From positions 1-17,816 of the forward strand of contig JAICVT010000048.1 in assembly GCA_025935235.1 (NCBI GenBank): 17,816 bases of DNA. The letters run 5' to 3'. The notes beneath the pieces are model-generated. The model worked only from the letters and a program-made list of their open reading frames with translations. It was not told the origin of the DNA and searched no databases. The stretch comes from Ktedonobacterales bacterium (GTDB taxonomy: Bacteria > Chloroflexota > Ktedonobacteria > Ktedonobacterales > JADMIN01). Positions 1 through 6,887 of this stretch are shown here, piece by piece; position 1 is the first letter of the stretch, and every line of letters begins with the position of its first letter. Position numbers and translations under genes: made by a program.

Positions 1-4
1 CGCG

Positions 5-202
5 CTAGAAGTAGTTGCGGCCGCCGTAGCCGCCGTAGCCGCGGCCATACCAGCCGCGTCGCGGGCCAGCGCCCCAGCGCAGCGCGCGGCGGAAGAGCCA
101 CGGGCCAATCAGCAGCCCCCAGAGGAGGCCGCGCCCCAACCCGTTGCGACGATGATGGCGATACATGTGGCGCGGGTAGCGCGGCAGGAACCATCCGAAC
201 AT
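5..202 (-). CDS. Small Gly/Tyr/Arg-rich hypothetical protein
   Basis: This is a complete 65-residue reading frame (ATG at 202, TAG at 5-7). A good ribosome site, GGGAGG, lies about 8 bases before the ATG. The N-terminal half is rich in His and Arg. A short hydrophobic stretch (about residues 25-40, GLLWGLLIGPW) could be one weak membrane segment. The C-terminus is a low-complexity run of Gly, Tyr and Arg (GYGGYGG). I recognise no family. Very basic, glycine-rich small proteins can be membrane-associated or nucleic-acid-binding, but nothing here decides between these. The RBS and the clean stop argue for a real gene; low complexity and short length argue for caution. Confidence 0.5.
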   Translation of the reverse strand: MFGWFLPRYPRHMYRHHRRNGLGRGLLWGLLIGPWLFRRALRWGAGPRRGWYGRGYGGYGGRNYF

Positions 203-463
203 TGATCGTGCCTCCCCATCAGTTCACATTCATGTGGGCGCGACGCCAGCGTTGTCGTCAGGTCGTCAGATGGAGGATCAGCGGCGCCGTCTGTCTCCTC
301 AGTGGTGTCCTCGCGTGTGCGCTCGAATCGTCCTCTCTGTGTTCTTACGTTCTAGTGACGACACGGGTTCGCTCGGCGTCACACCTCCTCGCATGGAGAG
401 GTCGCGCATGCCGGGCGCCAGATGCGCTGCGCTATGCCAGCGCTTTGTCTGGCGCGCCGCGCG

Positions 464-497
464 GCGCTCTCTGGGCTATGACCTCGCCAGAGAGCGC
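464..497. repeat. Perfect 11-bp inverted repeat upstream of TATAAT
   Basis: The arms are GCGCTCTCTGG at 464-474 and CCAGAGAGCGC at 487-497, with a 12-base spacer. The right arm covers the place where a -35 box would sit for the TATAAT at 509-514. It could be an operator. It could equally be a hairpin ending upstream transcription, though no T-run follows. Confidence 0.6.
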
Positions 498-508
498 TCC
501 CGATGCGC

Positions 509-514
509 TATAAT
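509..514 (+). promoter_or_regulatory. Candidate -10 box for the radical SAM gene
   Basis: A perfect TATAAT sits 75 bases before the ATG at 590, predicting a start near 521 and a leader of about 70 bases. No good -35 box is found 16-18 bases upstream (the 17-bp position reads GCCAGA). If the promoter is real it may need an activator, with the adjoining inverted repeat as a possible site. Confidence 0.45.
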
Positions 515-589
515 CCAGAGGTTGCAGCGCGGCGCGGCGCTGACGACTGAAGACGAGCGACAGGAGAGAGGCGCGTCAGGCGAGAACGT

Positions 590-2062
590 ATGCCGAAGTT
601 GTATGGATGGGTACGCGAGGTCGTGCCAGAAAGCCCCGCCGACCTCGCCGGGGTGCAGCCAGGTGACCTGCTGACGGCGATCAATGGTCAGCCGGTACGC
701 GATCTGGTGGATTACCAGTTCTACGCCTCCGAAGAGGCGCTGACACTGGGAATCGAGCGCAACGGGCGGGCGGTCGAGACGCTGGTGGAAAAGGCCAGCG
801 ATGAATCGCTCGGCATCCTCTTTGGCGAGGAGCCTGCTCCCTTCATCCGCATCTGCGCCAACAAGTGCGTCTTCTGCTTCATCAAGGGGCTGCCAGAGCG
901 CAAACAGCCTGTGCGCGGGCAGCCGTTGGGCATGCGCGACTCGCTCTACATCAAAGACGACGACTACCGCTACAGCTTCCTGTTCGGCAACTTCATCACG
1001 CTGACCAACCTCAAAGAGGCCGACTGGCGGCGGCTGGAGGAGCAGCGCCTCAGCCCGCTCTACGTCTCGGTGCATACCACCAATCCTGAATTGCGCCGCC
1101 TGATGGTGGATGGCCCGCGCTCCGGCGAGATCATGGAGCAGATCGAGCGGCTGGGGCGCATGGGCATCACCTGCCACACGCAGCTCGTGCTCTGCCCAGG
1201 CGCCAACGATGGCGAGGAGCTGGAGCGCAGCATCCGCGAGCTGACGGCGCTGCGCCCGGTGGTCGAGTCCATCTCGGTGGTGCCAGTCGGGCTGACGAAG
1301 TACAACAACATGATCTCGGTGGAGAAGCTGCCTCCGCTGCGTCCTTATACCCATGCCGAGGCGCTGGAGGTGATGGCGCGCGTGGAGCGCTGGCAGCGCC
1401 GGTTCGCCACCGAGCCGGACGCACACGGCCTGCCGTTCGTCTACCTCTCGGATGAGTGGTACTACACGACGCGCAAGCCGTTCCCACCGGCGCGCCACTA
1501 CGGCTCCTATGCGCAGATCGAGAATGGTGTCGGCATGACGCGCAAGCTGCTGGACGACTGGCGCCACGAGAAAGCGGCGCTGGCGCGGCAGGCGGAGATA
1601 CCGGCGGAGATACCGGCGGAGATGCGGGCGAAGTCCGCCGCGCACGTGGCAGCGCGGCCCGCGCGCCGGGTGGGCATCCTCACCAGCCTGATGGCCGAGC
1701 CGGTGCTGCGCCGCATCGCCCGCGAGGCGCGCCAGGCGACCGGGCTGGAGACGCGCGTTGTCCCGGTGGTCAATCAGCTCTTTGGCTCCATCGTCACCGT
1801 TGCGGGGCTGCTGGGTGGGCGCGACATGCTCGACGCCATTGCCCGCGAGTTCGCCGACTTCGGCCCGGATGACCTGCTGCTGCTGCCGCGCGTGATGCTG
1901 GACAACGCGGGCGTGCGCTTCCTCGACGACGTGACGCTGGCGGAGTTCACAGCGCAGGTTACGCCACGCGTAGTCTTCGCGAAGACGGCGGCGGAGCTGC
2001 GCGCGGCCCTCGGCTCGCTGCTGCCCGCGCCCGAGCTGGCGACAGAGACAGCGGGGACATAG
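590..2062 (+). CDS. PDZ / radical SAM / DUF512 protein (TIGR03279-like)
   Basis: A 490-residue protein. Residues 1-70 form a PDZ-like domain (SPADLAGVQPGDLLTAINGQ). The radical SAM cluster motif CxxxCxxC is at Cys89, Cys93 and Cys96 in the context CANKCVFCFIKGLP, followed by the family signature SLYIKDDDYRYSFLFGN. The C-terminal third is the DUF512 domain (VNQLFGSIVTVAGLLGG). This order matches the predicted radical SAM enzymes of TIGR03279, known from Firmicutes, Cyanobacteria and related groups, whose reaction is unknown. The three Cys should bind a 4Fe-4S cluster that cleaves S-adenosylmethionine. The ATG at 590 has a modest AGG about 9 bases upstream. Residues about 335-346 are a triplicated AEIP/AEM linker from 12-bp tandem repeats. 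The next gene is 103 bases downstream. Confidence 0.9.
   Translation: MPKLYGWVREVVPESPADLAGVQPGDLLTAINGQPVRDLVDYQFYASEEALTLGIERNGRAVETLVEKASDESLGILFGEEPAPFIRICANKCVFCFIKGLPERKQPVRGQPLGMRDSLYIKDDDYRYSFLFGNFITLTNLKEADWRRLEEQRLSPLYVSVHTTNPELRRLMVDGPRSGEIMEQIERLGRMGITCHTQLVLCPGANDGEELERSIRELTALRPVVESISVVPVGLTKYNNMISVEKLPPLRPYTHAEALEVMARVERWQRRFATEPDAHGLPFVYLSDEWYYTTRKPFPPARHYGSYAQIENGVGMTRKLLDDWRHEKAALARQAEIPAEIPAEMRAKSAAHVAARPARRVGILTSLMAEPVLRRIAREARQATGLETRVVPVVNQLFGSIVTVAGLLGGRDMLDAIAREFADFGPDDLLLLPRVMLDNAGVRFLDDVTLAEFTAQVTPRVVFAKTAAELRAALGSLLPAPELATETAGT
1591..1626 (+). repeat. Three 12-bp tandem repeats inside the radical SAM gene
   Basis: The unit GGCGGAGATACC occurs at 1591-1602 and 1603-1614, and a variant ending GATGCG at 1615-1626. 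Because the unit is 12 bp the frame is kept, giving AEIPAEIPAEMR in the linker between the radical SAM core and the DUF512 region. Confidence 0.85.
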
Positions 2063-2092
2063 GCGGGCGGCCAGCGGGTGCGGAATCTGGCT

Positions 2093-2114
2093 CCCCTCTC
2101 TTACGGGAGAGGGG
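2093..2114. repeat. REP-like palindrome after the radical SAM gene
   Basis: CCCCTCTC (2093-2100) pairs with GAGAGGGG (2107-2114) across a 6-base loop, 30 bases after the stop codon. The CCCCTCTC...GAGAGGGGCTGG pattern looks like dispersed REP-type intergenic repeats seen in many GC-rich genomes. It may also work as a transcript-end hairpin, although no T-run follows. Confidence 0.6.
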
Positions 2115-2165
2115 CTGGAGGCGCCGTTCCGTCACATTACCAGCAATGAGGATCAAGAGAGACGC

Positions 2166-2945
2166 ATGAGTGGACTTCGCTTGCGGCGTGGATGGCGGGC
2201 CGCCATGCTGATCGCGCCGATCCTGCTGGCGTCGCTGCTGGCGCTGGCGGCGTGCGGCACGCATGGCAATGCGCCGCCGCTCGGCAAGAGCGCGACAGTG
2301 GCGCTGGTGGGCGCTGCTGGTGGGCAATCGCTGGGCAGCGCGACCTTCACCTCGACCTATGCCGCGCACATCGCCGCCTCCTACAAGGGGAAGTGGATCC
2401 CCTATTCAGGAGCGCGGACGCCGGTCGAGCTGCGCGACGGGACCTGCGCGGGCAAGCGGCTGGCCGCGCTGACGGAGGCGACTTCCGCGCCCATCCCTGA
2501 TGCGCTGGCGGTGGCGCCCGACCCGAAGAGCGGCGTGGATGTGGATGTCGCGACCAGCGTCAATCTCTTTGTCGTCGTGCGGCAGCAGGCCAACGACGCC
2601 GGCGCGCCGCTGCTGGCCTGCGGGAATCCGCTCTCTGGTCAGCGGCAATACTTCAACCTCTTCACGCCCGCCGAGGGCAGCAACGGCTATTCGCTGGGCC
2701 TCGCGCTGATGGAGCCGATCCTGGCGACGCGCGTGCATGTGACGCTGACGACTCCGGCGACCAGCGCCACGACCTGGGCGGTGCATGCTGGCTCCTGCTC
2801 GGGCGCGCCGCTGGCCCAGGGGCAGATCGCCGCCGGAGCCAAAGACGCCAGCGGTGTCATCTTCTCCGCGCTGGATGTCGGCCATTGGCGCCTGACGCTG
2901 GCCGACGCCAGCGGCGCACAGACCATCTGCCAGACGGTTGGCTAG
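2166..2945 (+). CDS. Lipoprotein of unknown function
   Basis: A 259-residue protein with a lipoprotein signal peptide: basic n-region (RLRRGWR), hydrophobic core (MLIAPILLASLLALA) and lipobox LAAC, with the lipidated Cys at residue 30. The mature part is Ala/Gly/Thr-rich and contains four more cysteines, in DGTC, LLACG, GSCSG and the C-terminal QTIC, which could form two disulfides outside the membrane. I do not recognise a named domain; the C-terminal half (VHAGSCSGAPLAQG, then GHWRLTLADASG) reads like a beta-sandwich repeat. The ATG at 2166 follows a weak AAGAGAG ribosome site; a later Met (2205) would leave a shorter signal peptide. It probably sits on the outer face of the cytoplasmic membrane. 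Function cannot be inferred from its neighbours. Confidence 0.8.
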   Translation: MSGLRLRRGWRAAMLIAPILLASLLALAACGTHGNAPPLGKSATVALVGAAGGQSLGSATFTSTYAAHIAASYKGKWIPYSGARTPVELRDGTCAGKRLAALTEATSAPIPDALAVAPDPKSGVDVDVATSVNLFVVVRQQANDAGAPLLACGNPLSGQRQYFNLFTPAEGSNGYSLGLALMEPILATRVHVTLTTPATSATTWAVHAGSCSGAPLAQGQIAAGAKDASGVIFSALDVGHWRLTLADASGAQTICQTVG

Positions 2946-3012
2946 GCGCGGCGGTGAACCCCAGACCCGCATTTCTGGCCGATGCGGAGGCCGATGCGAT
3001 GGAGAAGGTGTG

Positions 3013-4143
3013 GTGTTGAAGCGGCCCATCGTCGGCAGCGCCCGCGCTGTCTACCATCGTCTCGTCCCGTTTGATCTGCGCATGCGCGTGTGGACATTTC
3101 GCCGACATCTCGCGTTTGCTCCAGACCGTCTGCCGGGCCGCGGAGCGTCGCCCACCGAGCGTATCGCCATCCGGTTCATCGGCAAGCGCGCCTTGCGCGC
3201 GAGCGGCTTCGCTCAGGCGGTGCTGCGACATACCGCAGGGCTGGATACCAGCCACGCGATGCTCAGAACGTGGATCGAGTATCCGCTTGGCACGAATCAG
3301 CGCGGCGAGGAGGCTGTGCGGGTCGTGCGCCAGCGCGTCGGCGTGGGTGGGGCGCGCAGCCTCGACATCGGCTGCGCCTATGGCGGCACGCCAATCGCCT
3401 TCGCTCGCGCGGGCGCCGACGCCTATGGCCTGGAGCTTGACCCCGGCCTGCTCGGGCTGGCGAGAGCCAACCTCGCCGATCATCCCGGGCTGAGCTGCAC
3501 GCTGCTGACGGGCGACATCCTCCAGCCAGAGGTGGCGCAATCGTTGGGACAATTCGACATCATCACCTGCGACAACGTCATCGAGCATGTCGAGCGGGCC
3601 AGCCGGCTGGTTGAGACCATCGCGCACATGCTGCGCCCGGGCGGCGTCTGCGTCATGGGCATCCCCAATCCGTTCTCGTATCTCGAAGTGCTGCATGACG
3701 GCCACTACGCGCTCTTTGGCCTGACGCTGCTCGACCGCGAGCAAGCGATAGCCTATTTCGTTGACGCGGGCCACACCGATCCCTATGGGGTGGGCGAGTA
3801 TACCTTTACACTGAACGACTACGCAGAGATGTTTGACCAGCAGGGCCTGACCTGCGCGCTGCTCAACGGCCAGGTGTATTCCTCTGGCGAAGTGGCGGCG
3901 CTGAAGGCGCGCCTGCCCGCGCTGCGTGGACGATTTGCGGCGCTGGTGAACGAGGGCAAGATTCCAGTGGCCGCGCAGCCCCAGATCGAGCGCGGCCTTG
4001 ACCGCTACCTCGCGGGCTTCGACACGCGCTATGCGGCGTACCATTCCGCGCCCACGCGTGCGGCGGCGGCGACTCTGGGCGGTCGGCTGCTGATAGATTA
4101 TCAGCAGGATCAGTGGCAGGTGCTGATCCGCCATCGCGGATAG
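3013..4143 (+). CDS. Class I SAM-dependent methyltransferase
   Basis: With a GTG start at 3013 the protein has 376 residues. I chose this start because GGAG at 3001-3004 lies 8 bases before it. The frame is open back to a TTG at 2938 that overlaps the lipoprotein stop, but that extension (ARRGGEPQTR...) looks non-coding. The Rossmann core is clear: motif I LDIGCAYGG (about 117-125), the acidic SAM-ribose contact ELD (141-143), DNVIEHVE (about 185-192), and the post-motif LRPGGVCVMGIPNP. The family (Methyltransf_11/23 type) methylates small molecules, lipids or sugars. About 110 residues precede the core and about 140 follow it, probably for substrate binding. The substrate is unknown. The gene is 67 bases after the lipoprotein gene and may be co-transcribed with it. 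Confidence 0.85.
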   Translation: MLKRPIVGSARAVYHRLVPFDLRMRVWTFRRHLAFAPDRLPGRGASPTERIAIRFIGKRALRASGFAQAVLRHTAGLDTSHAMLRTWIEYPLGTNQRGEEAVRVVRQRVGVGGARSLDIGCAYGGTPIAFARAGADAYGLELDPGLLGLARANLADHPGLSCTLLTGDILQPEVAQSLGQFDIITCDNVIEHVERASRLVETIAHMLRPGGVCVMGIPNPFSYLEVLHDGHYALFGLTLLDREQAIAYFVDAGHTDPYGVGEYTFTLNDYAEMFDQQGLTCALLNGQVYSSGEVAALKARLPALRGRFAALVNEGKIPVAAQPQIERGLDRYLAGFDTRYAAYHSAPTRAAAATLGGRLLIDYQQDQWQVLIRHRG

Positions 4144-4145
4144 AC

Positions 4146-4188
4146 GCGCCCCTCACCCCCAGCCCTTCTCCCAGAGGGTGAGGGGCGC
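4146..4188. repeat. 13-bp perfect palindrome, REP-like, between convergent genes
   Basis: GCGCCCCTCACCC (4146-4158) pairs perfectly with GGGTGAGGGGCGC (4176-4188) across a 17-base loop, starting 3 bases after the methyltransferase stop. The CCCCTCACCCCCAGCCC core resembles dispersed REP-type elements and shares its C-rich/G-rich arm style with the palindrome at 2093-2114. It may also end methyltransferase transcription; there is no T-run. Confidence 0.7.
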
Positions 4189-4285
4189 TGTCCTCGCTCA
4201 GGGGATGAGGCGATACGCCAACCCTCCGGCGTCCTCTGGTATTCCCTCTCTTCTGTCACGTTGGGACGGCACACGATATTTTCAT

Positions 4286-4313
4286 GCAGCAGCGCATCCC
4301 TATGCGCTGCTGC
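4286..4313. terminator. 12-bp hairpin with tetraloop after the hydrolase gene
   Basis: GCAGCAGCGCAT (4286-4297) pairs perfectly with ATGCGCTGCTGC (4302-4313) across a CCCT loop. It lies 30 bases beyond the hydrolase stop (minus strand) and in the convergent gap. On the minus strand the bases after the stem are A-rich (ATGAAAATATCG) rather than T-rich, so it is not a textbook intrinsic terminator. Confidence 0.55.
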
Positions 4314-4342
4314 CTTTGGCAGGAAGATCTTCGCAATCATCG

Positions 4343-5230
4343 CTAGCTTGTGGCGTTTCTGGCTGCATCTCCGGCGCTGGAGCGCTGTGTGTCCGTCTGA
4401 TCCGCCGCGGCCAGGAATGCCAGAACATCGCGATTGAAGTCGTCTGCGCGCTCGACGATCGGGATGTGGCCGACACCGGGATAGACGATGTGTCGCGCGC
4501 CGGTAATGTGGGTCGCGAGATACACCCCGTTCGCAGGAGGAACCAGCGGATCCAGGTCGCCATGGATAACGAGCGTTGGCGCCGTAATATACCGCAGCGA
4601 ATCTACCACATCGTGCGCAAGGGTTGCCGTGAGCTGGCGCATGTAGGCGGCAGAGCTTTGGGAGCGGTAGCGGGCCGTGTCCGCTATGCGCTCCAGTTCC
4701 TCAGGATGCGCCGCCACAAAGTCGTTCGCCATGATGCGACTGTAGGTATAGATAGCGCGGGCGCCAGCCTCCACGCCCGGGCTTGGCGCGAGCAATGCCA
4801 CAATCTCCGCCGATGGCTGCACGTGCGTGCGCCCACCCGCAGAGGTGGAGACGAGCACGAGCCGGTCGAGCAGGTTGGCGTGGCGCAGAGCGAATTGCAG
4901 CGCCGTAAAGCCACCGAGCGAGATGCCAACGACATGTGTGCGTGCGATGCCGAGCGCCCCCAGCACAGCGGCGGCGTCGTCCGCGAGATCGGCCACGGTG
5001 TACGGTTCGGCAACCTCGTCGCTGTCGCCCGTATCGCGATAATCCATCGCGATCGTCCGATACTGACGACCAAACACCTCGAGCTGCCGTGCCCAGGCCA
5101 GTCGCTTCGACCCCAGACCCGTCAGCAGCAGAATGGCGCCTTTGGCGTCCGCCGGATCCGCAGGACGTGCCTCATCGTAGGCCAGCTTGTGCCCAGCGAT
5201 CAGCACACTCGATGGCTCCTTGACGTGCAT
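4343..5230 (-). CDS. Alpha/beta hydrolase (enol-lactonase/esterase type)
   Basis: A 295-residue alpha/beta-fold hydrolase. The ATG at 5230 is preceded by GAGG with a 5-base spacer; an in-frame GTG at 5287 has no ribosome site. The catalytic triad is readable: nucleophile Ser104 in GISLGG, acid Asp227 in HGDLDPLVP, and His255 in GVGHIP. The oxyanion region is LLTGLGS (about 35-41). Length and motifs fit 3-oxoadipate enol-lactonase-like and related carboxylic ester or C-C hydrolases; sequence alone does not fix the substrate. The gene follows the ABC/acyl-CoA dehydrogenase cassette on the same strand but is separated by a strong hairpin and 267 bases, so it likely has its own promoter or depends on read-through. 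A catabolic role beside the transporter is an inference. Confidence 0.85.
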   Translation of the reverse strand: MHVKEPSSVLIAGHKLAYDEARPADPADAKGAILLLTGLGSKRLAWARQLEVFGRQYRTIAMDYRDTGDSDEVAEPYTVADLADDAAAVLGALGIARTHVVGISLGGFTALQFALRHANLLDRLVLVSTSAGGRTHVQPSAEIVALLAPSPGVEAGARAIYTYSRIMANDFVAAHPEELERIADTARYRSQSSAAYMRQLTATLAHDVVDSLRYITAPTLVIHGDLDPLVPPANGVYLATHITGARHIVYPGVGHIPIVERADDFNRDVLAFLAAADQTDTQRSSAGDAARNATS

Positions 5231-5438
5231 GGCTGCCTCACTTTCTCGTTTCAGACGTGATTTTGGCTGTGTCACCCACGCCTTCACCTGTGATGTCGCA
5301 TCCAGTGGAGGCGCGTCCTACCGGCGCTATCCTGCGCGAGGCCAGAATCGTCCGTCGTGCGCTCGATAGGGATCGCGACGACTGCGCTCGACGTCAGTGT
5401 TGGGCGCGCTTGTCTTGTCGCATTGACATGTACGGCGG

Positions 5439-5470
5439 CAGGCGCTCCGGCAACCAGCCCGGAGCGCCTG
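5439..5470 (-). terminator. 12-bp hairpin ending the ABC operon
   Basis: CAGGCGCTCCGG (5439-5450) pairs perfectly with CCGGAGCGCCTG (5459-5470) across an 8-base loop. It begins 28 bases after the stop of the binding-protein gene on the minus strand. The stem is very strong but no T-run follows. It is the most likely 3' end of the livFGHMK transcript. Confidence 0.6.
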
Positions 5471-5497
5471 CGTCTGCGGGATGAGCGCCGAAGCGGC

Positions 5498-6787
5498 CTA
5501 GAACTGCGACTTGGCGGCGCAGGTACCGACGAAGTCGCCGCTCAAATTCTTGAAGTTGTTCGGGATGGTGGTGTCAATGCCATAGACGCTGTTATCGCGC
5601 GTCGGAACGCGCTGATTGGGCGCCGACCCGTACTTCGCATTGGCGCCGAACAATCCGCCCAGGTCCACCGTTCCCAGCGAGTTGAACGCTTTGAGCAGAC
5701 CGGCGCGCGTCAGATCGCCACTATCCGCGGCCTTCTTCAAGATGGCGTACGTGACCTTGGCCTCGGCAAAGCCGAACTGGAAGTAGCCATCGGGCTTCTG
5801 GTCCGGAGCGTACTTCTGGACGTCATCGAGCATCTCAGCCATGCCAGGCTGGCTGCGGTCTCCCCAGGTCGCGCCCTGCGCCACCACCCAGACACTCTTC
5901 TCCAGCAGTCCGGTGAACTGGGGGGAGACGCCCAGCAGTCCGTTCGCCCATGCCGGGCTATTCAGGATCCACTGCGGGAAATAGCCAAGCTGGGCGGCGG
6001 TGCCGATGATGCCCGCCGCGACGGTGGGCACAGCGGTCAGCACAACGAACTGAGCGCCCGCCTGCTTCATCTTGGTGACCTGCGCCGTAAAGGTCGTATC
6101 GGTCAGCTCATAGGTCGCCTGAGCGACATTGTTCAAGTTGCTGTAGCAAGCCAGGGACTCGGTGTAACCGGTCAGGCCGTCCTGACCATAGGCGTCATCC
6201 TGGTAAATGATGCCCACCTTCGGATTCGTGACGCCCAACGTCGCGGCAGCTTTGATGGCGTACTGGAGGCCGTTCTCCACTTGCAGGCGGTACGGCGTCC
6301 CGATCAGGATCATGTACTGCTGGCGGGCCAGGATCGAATCCAGCGAGGCGGCCGACACCAGCATCTTATCGCGCTCGGACAGACCCACAATGGCCTGGGT
6401 GGTTGGTGAGCCGAGGCTCTCAGCCAGCATCAGCACCTGATTGTGAATCTGGTTGTACATCTGGACCTGGATCTGCGGATTGTACTGTGAGTCCTTCTCG
6501 ATCAGGTTGACTTTGAAGCCGTCAATGCCACCATTGGCGTTGACCGCCTTGAAGTAGGTCTCGATGCCCTTGGTGAGCGGGATGCCAATGGGAGCTGCGA
6601 CCGGCCCTGAGAGTGGCGTCAGAATACCGAGGTTGATGGTCTTGTTCGCCACATCGACCCCAGGCCCCGCTTTGATGCCGCTCCCGCCGCCGGTAGCGCA
6701 GGCTGAGAGGAACACACTGAGGGCCGCGATCACGGTGAATAAGGTCATTGTGCGGCGTCGCGCCCGACGCGCCAGATGAGTCGCCAT
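5498..6787 (-). CDS. livK: Branched-chain-type ABC substrate-binding lipoprotein
   Basis: A 429-residue extracytoplasmic binding protein of the Peripla_BP_6 / LivK class. The signal peptide ends in the lipobox LSAC, with Cys30 as lipidation site, so the protein is anchored outside the membrane. The mature start is typical (INLGILTPLSGPVA, then NGGIDGFKVNLIEKDSQYNP). Two further cysteines (SLACYSN and the C-terminal GTCAAKSQF) may pair. ATG at 6787 has GAGAGGGG 6 bases upstream. It is the last gene of the transporter cassette, 100 bases after livM. This class carries amino acids but also aromatic acids, amides, urea and short-chain acids. The IclR regulator and acyl-CoA dehydrogenase upstream suggest an organic acid rather than leucine. 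The livK symbol marks the family, not the substrate. Confidence 0.9.
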   Translation of the reverse strand: MATHLARRARRRTMTLFTVIAALSVFLSACATGGGSGIKAGPGVDVANKTINLGILTPLSGPVAAPIGIPLTKGIETYFKAVNANGGIDGFKVNLIEKDSQYNPQIQVQMYNQIHNQVLMLAESLGSPTTQAIVGLSERDKMLVSAASLDSILARQQYMILIGTPYRLQVENGLQYAIKAAATLGVTNPKVGIIYQDDAYGQDGLTGYTESLACYSNLNNVAQATYELTDTTFTAQVTKMKQAGAQFVVLTAVPTVAAGIIGTAAQLGYFPQWILNSPAWANGLLGVSPQFTGLLEKSVWVVAQGATWGDRSQPGMAEMLDDVQKYAPDQKPDGYFQFGFAEAKVTYAILKKAADSGDLTRAGLLKAFNSLGTVDLGGLFGANAKYGSAPNQRVPTRDNSVYGIDTTIPNNFKNLSGDFVGTCAAKSQF

Positions 6788-6816
6788 GAGTTTCCCCTCT
6801 CGAAAAAAGTTGCACG

Positions 6817-6845
6817 ATGATGGATGGCCGGCGAATCAATGCCAA
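6817..6845 (-). promoter_or_regulatory. Weak candidate promoter for the binding-protein gene
   Basis: On the minus strand TTGGCA (6840-6845) is followed after 17 bases by CATCAT (6817-6822), 5/6 and 4/6 matches to the -35 and -10 consensus. The start would fall near 6810, about 23 bases before the livK ATG. An extra promoter would let the binding protein be made in excess of the permeases. Confidence 0.3.
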
Positions 6846-6887
6846 CCGCCTGCGGCTGCGCGCCGCAGTCTCTGCGCCCTGGCTGGG

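Larger units (their letters stand above)
203..589. other. Intergenic region with no convincing gene
   Basis: These 387 bases separate the small minus-strand gene from the plus-strand radical SAM gene. Open frames here lack a plausible ribosome site, and one of them runs out of frame into the radical SAM gene. The right part holds a perfect 11-bp inverted repeat and a TATAAT box, listed separately. I see no convincing promoter for the minus-strand gene and no RNA gene. Confidence 0.6.

Noticed and set aside
476..1645. A 389-codon open frame antisense to the radical SAM gene
   Set aside because: The plus strand carries the CxxxCxxC and DUF512 motifs; the antisense product is low-complexity and lacks a good ribosome site.
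2857..4134. A 425-codon open frame antisense to the methyltransferase gene
   Set aside because: The plus strand has clear SAM-methyltransferase motifs; the antisense protein is His/Arg/Ala-rich with no recognisable domain, as expected from GC-rich shadow frames.
4272..4290. Similarity of CACGATATTTTCATGC to part of the iclR operator region (CACGATTTTTCATATATGC)
   Set aside because: The match needs gaps, lacks the inverted partner arm, and lies downstream of a gene end, so I take it as chance.
5357..6409. A 350-codon plus-strand open frame opposite livK
   Set aside because: It mirrors a clear binding-protein gene and has no ribosome site or domain.
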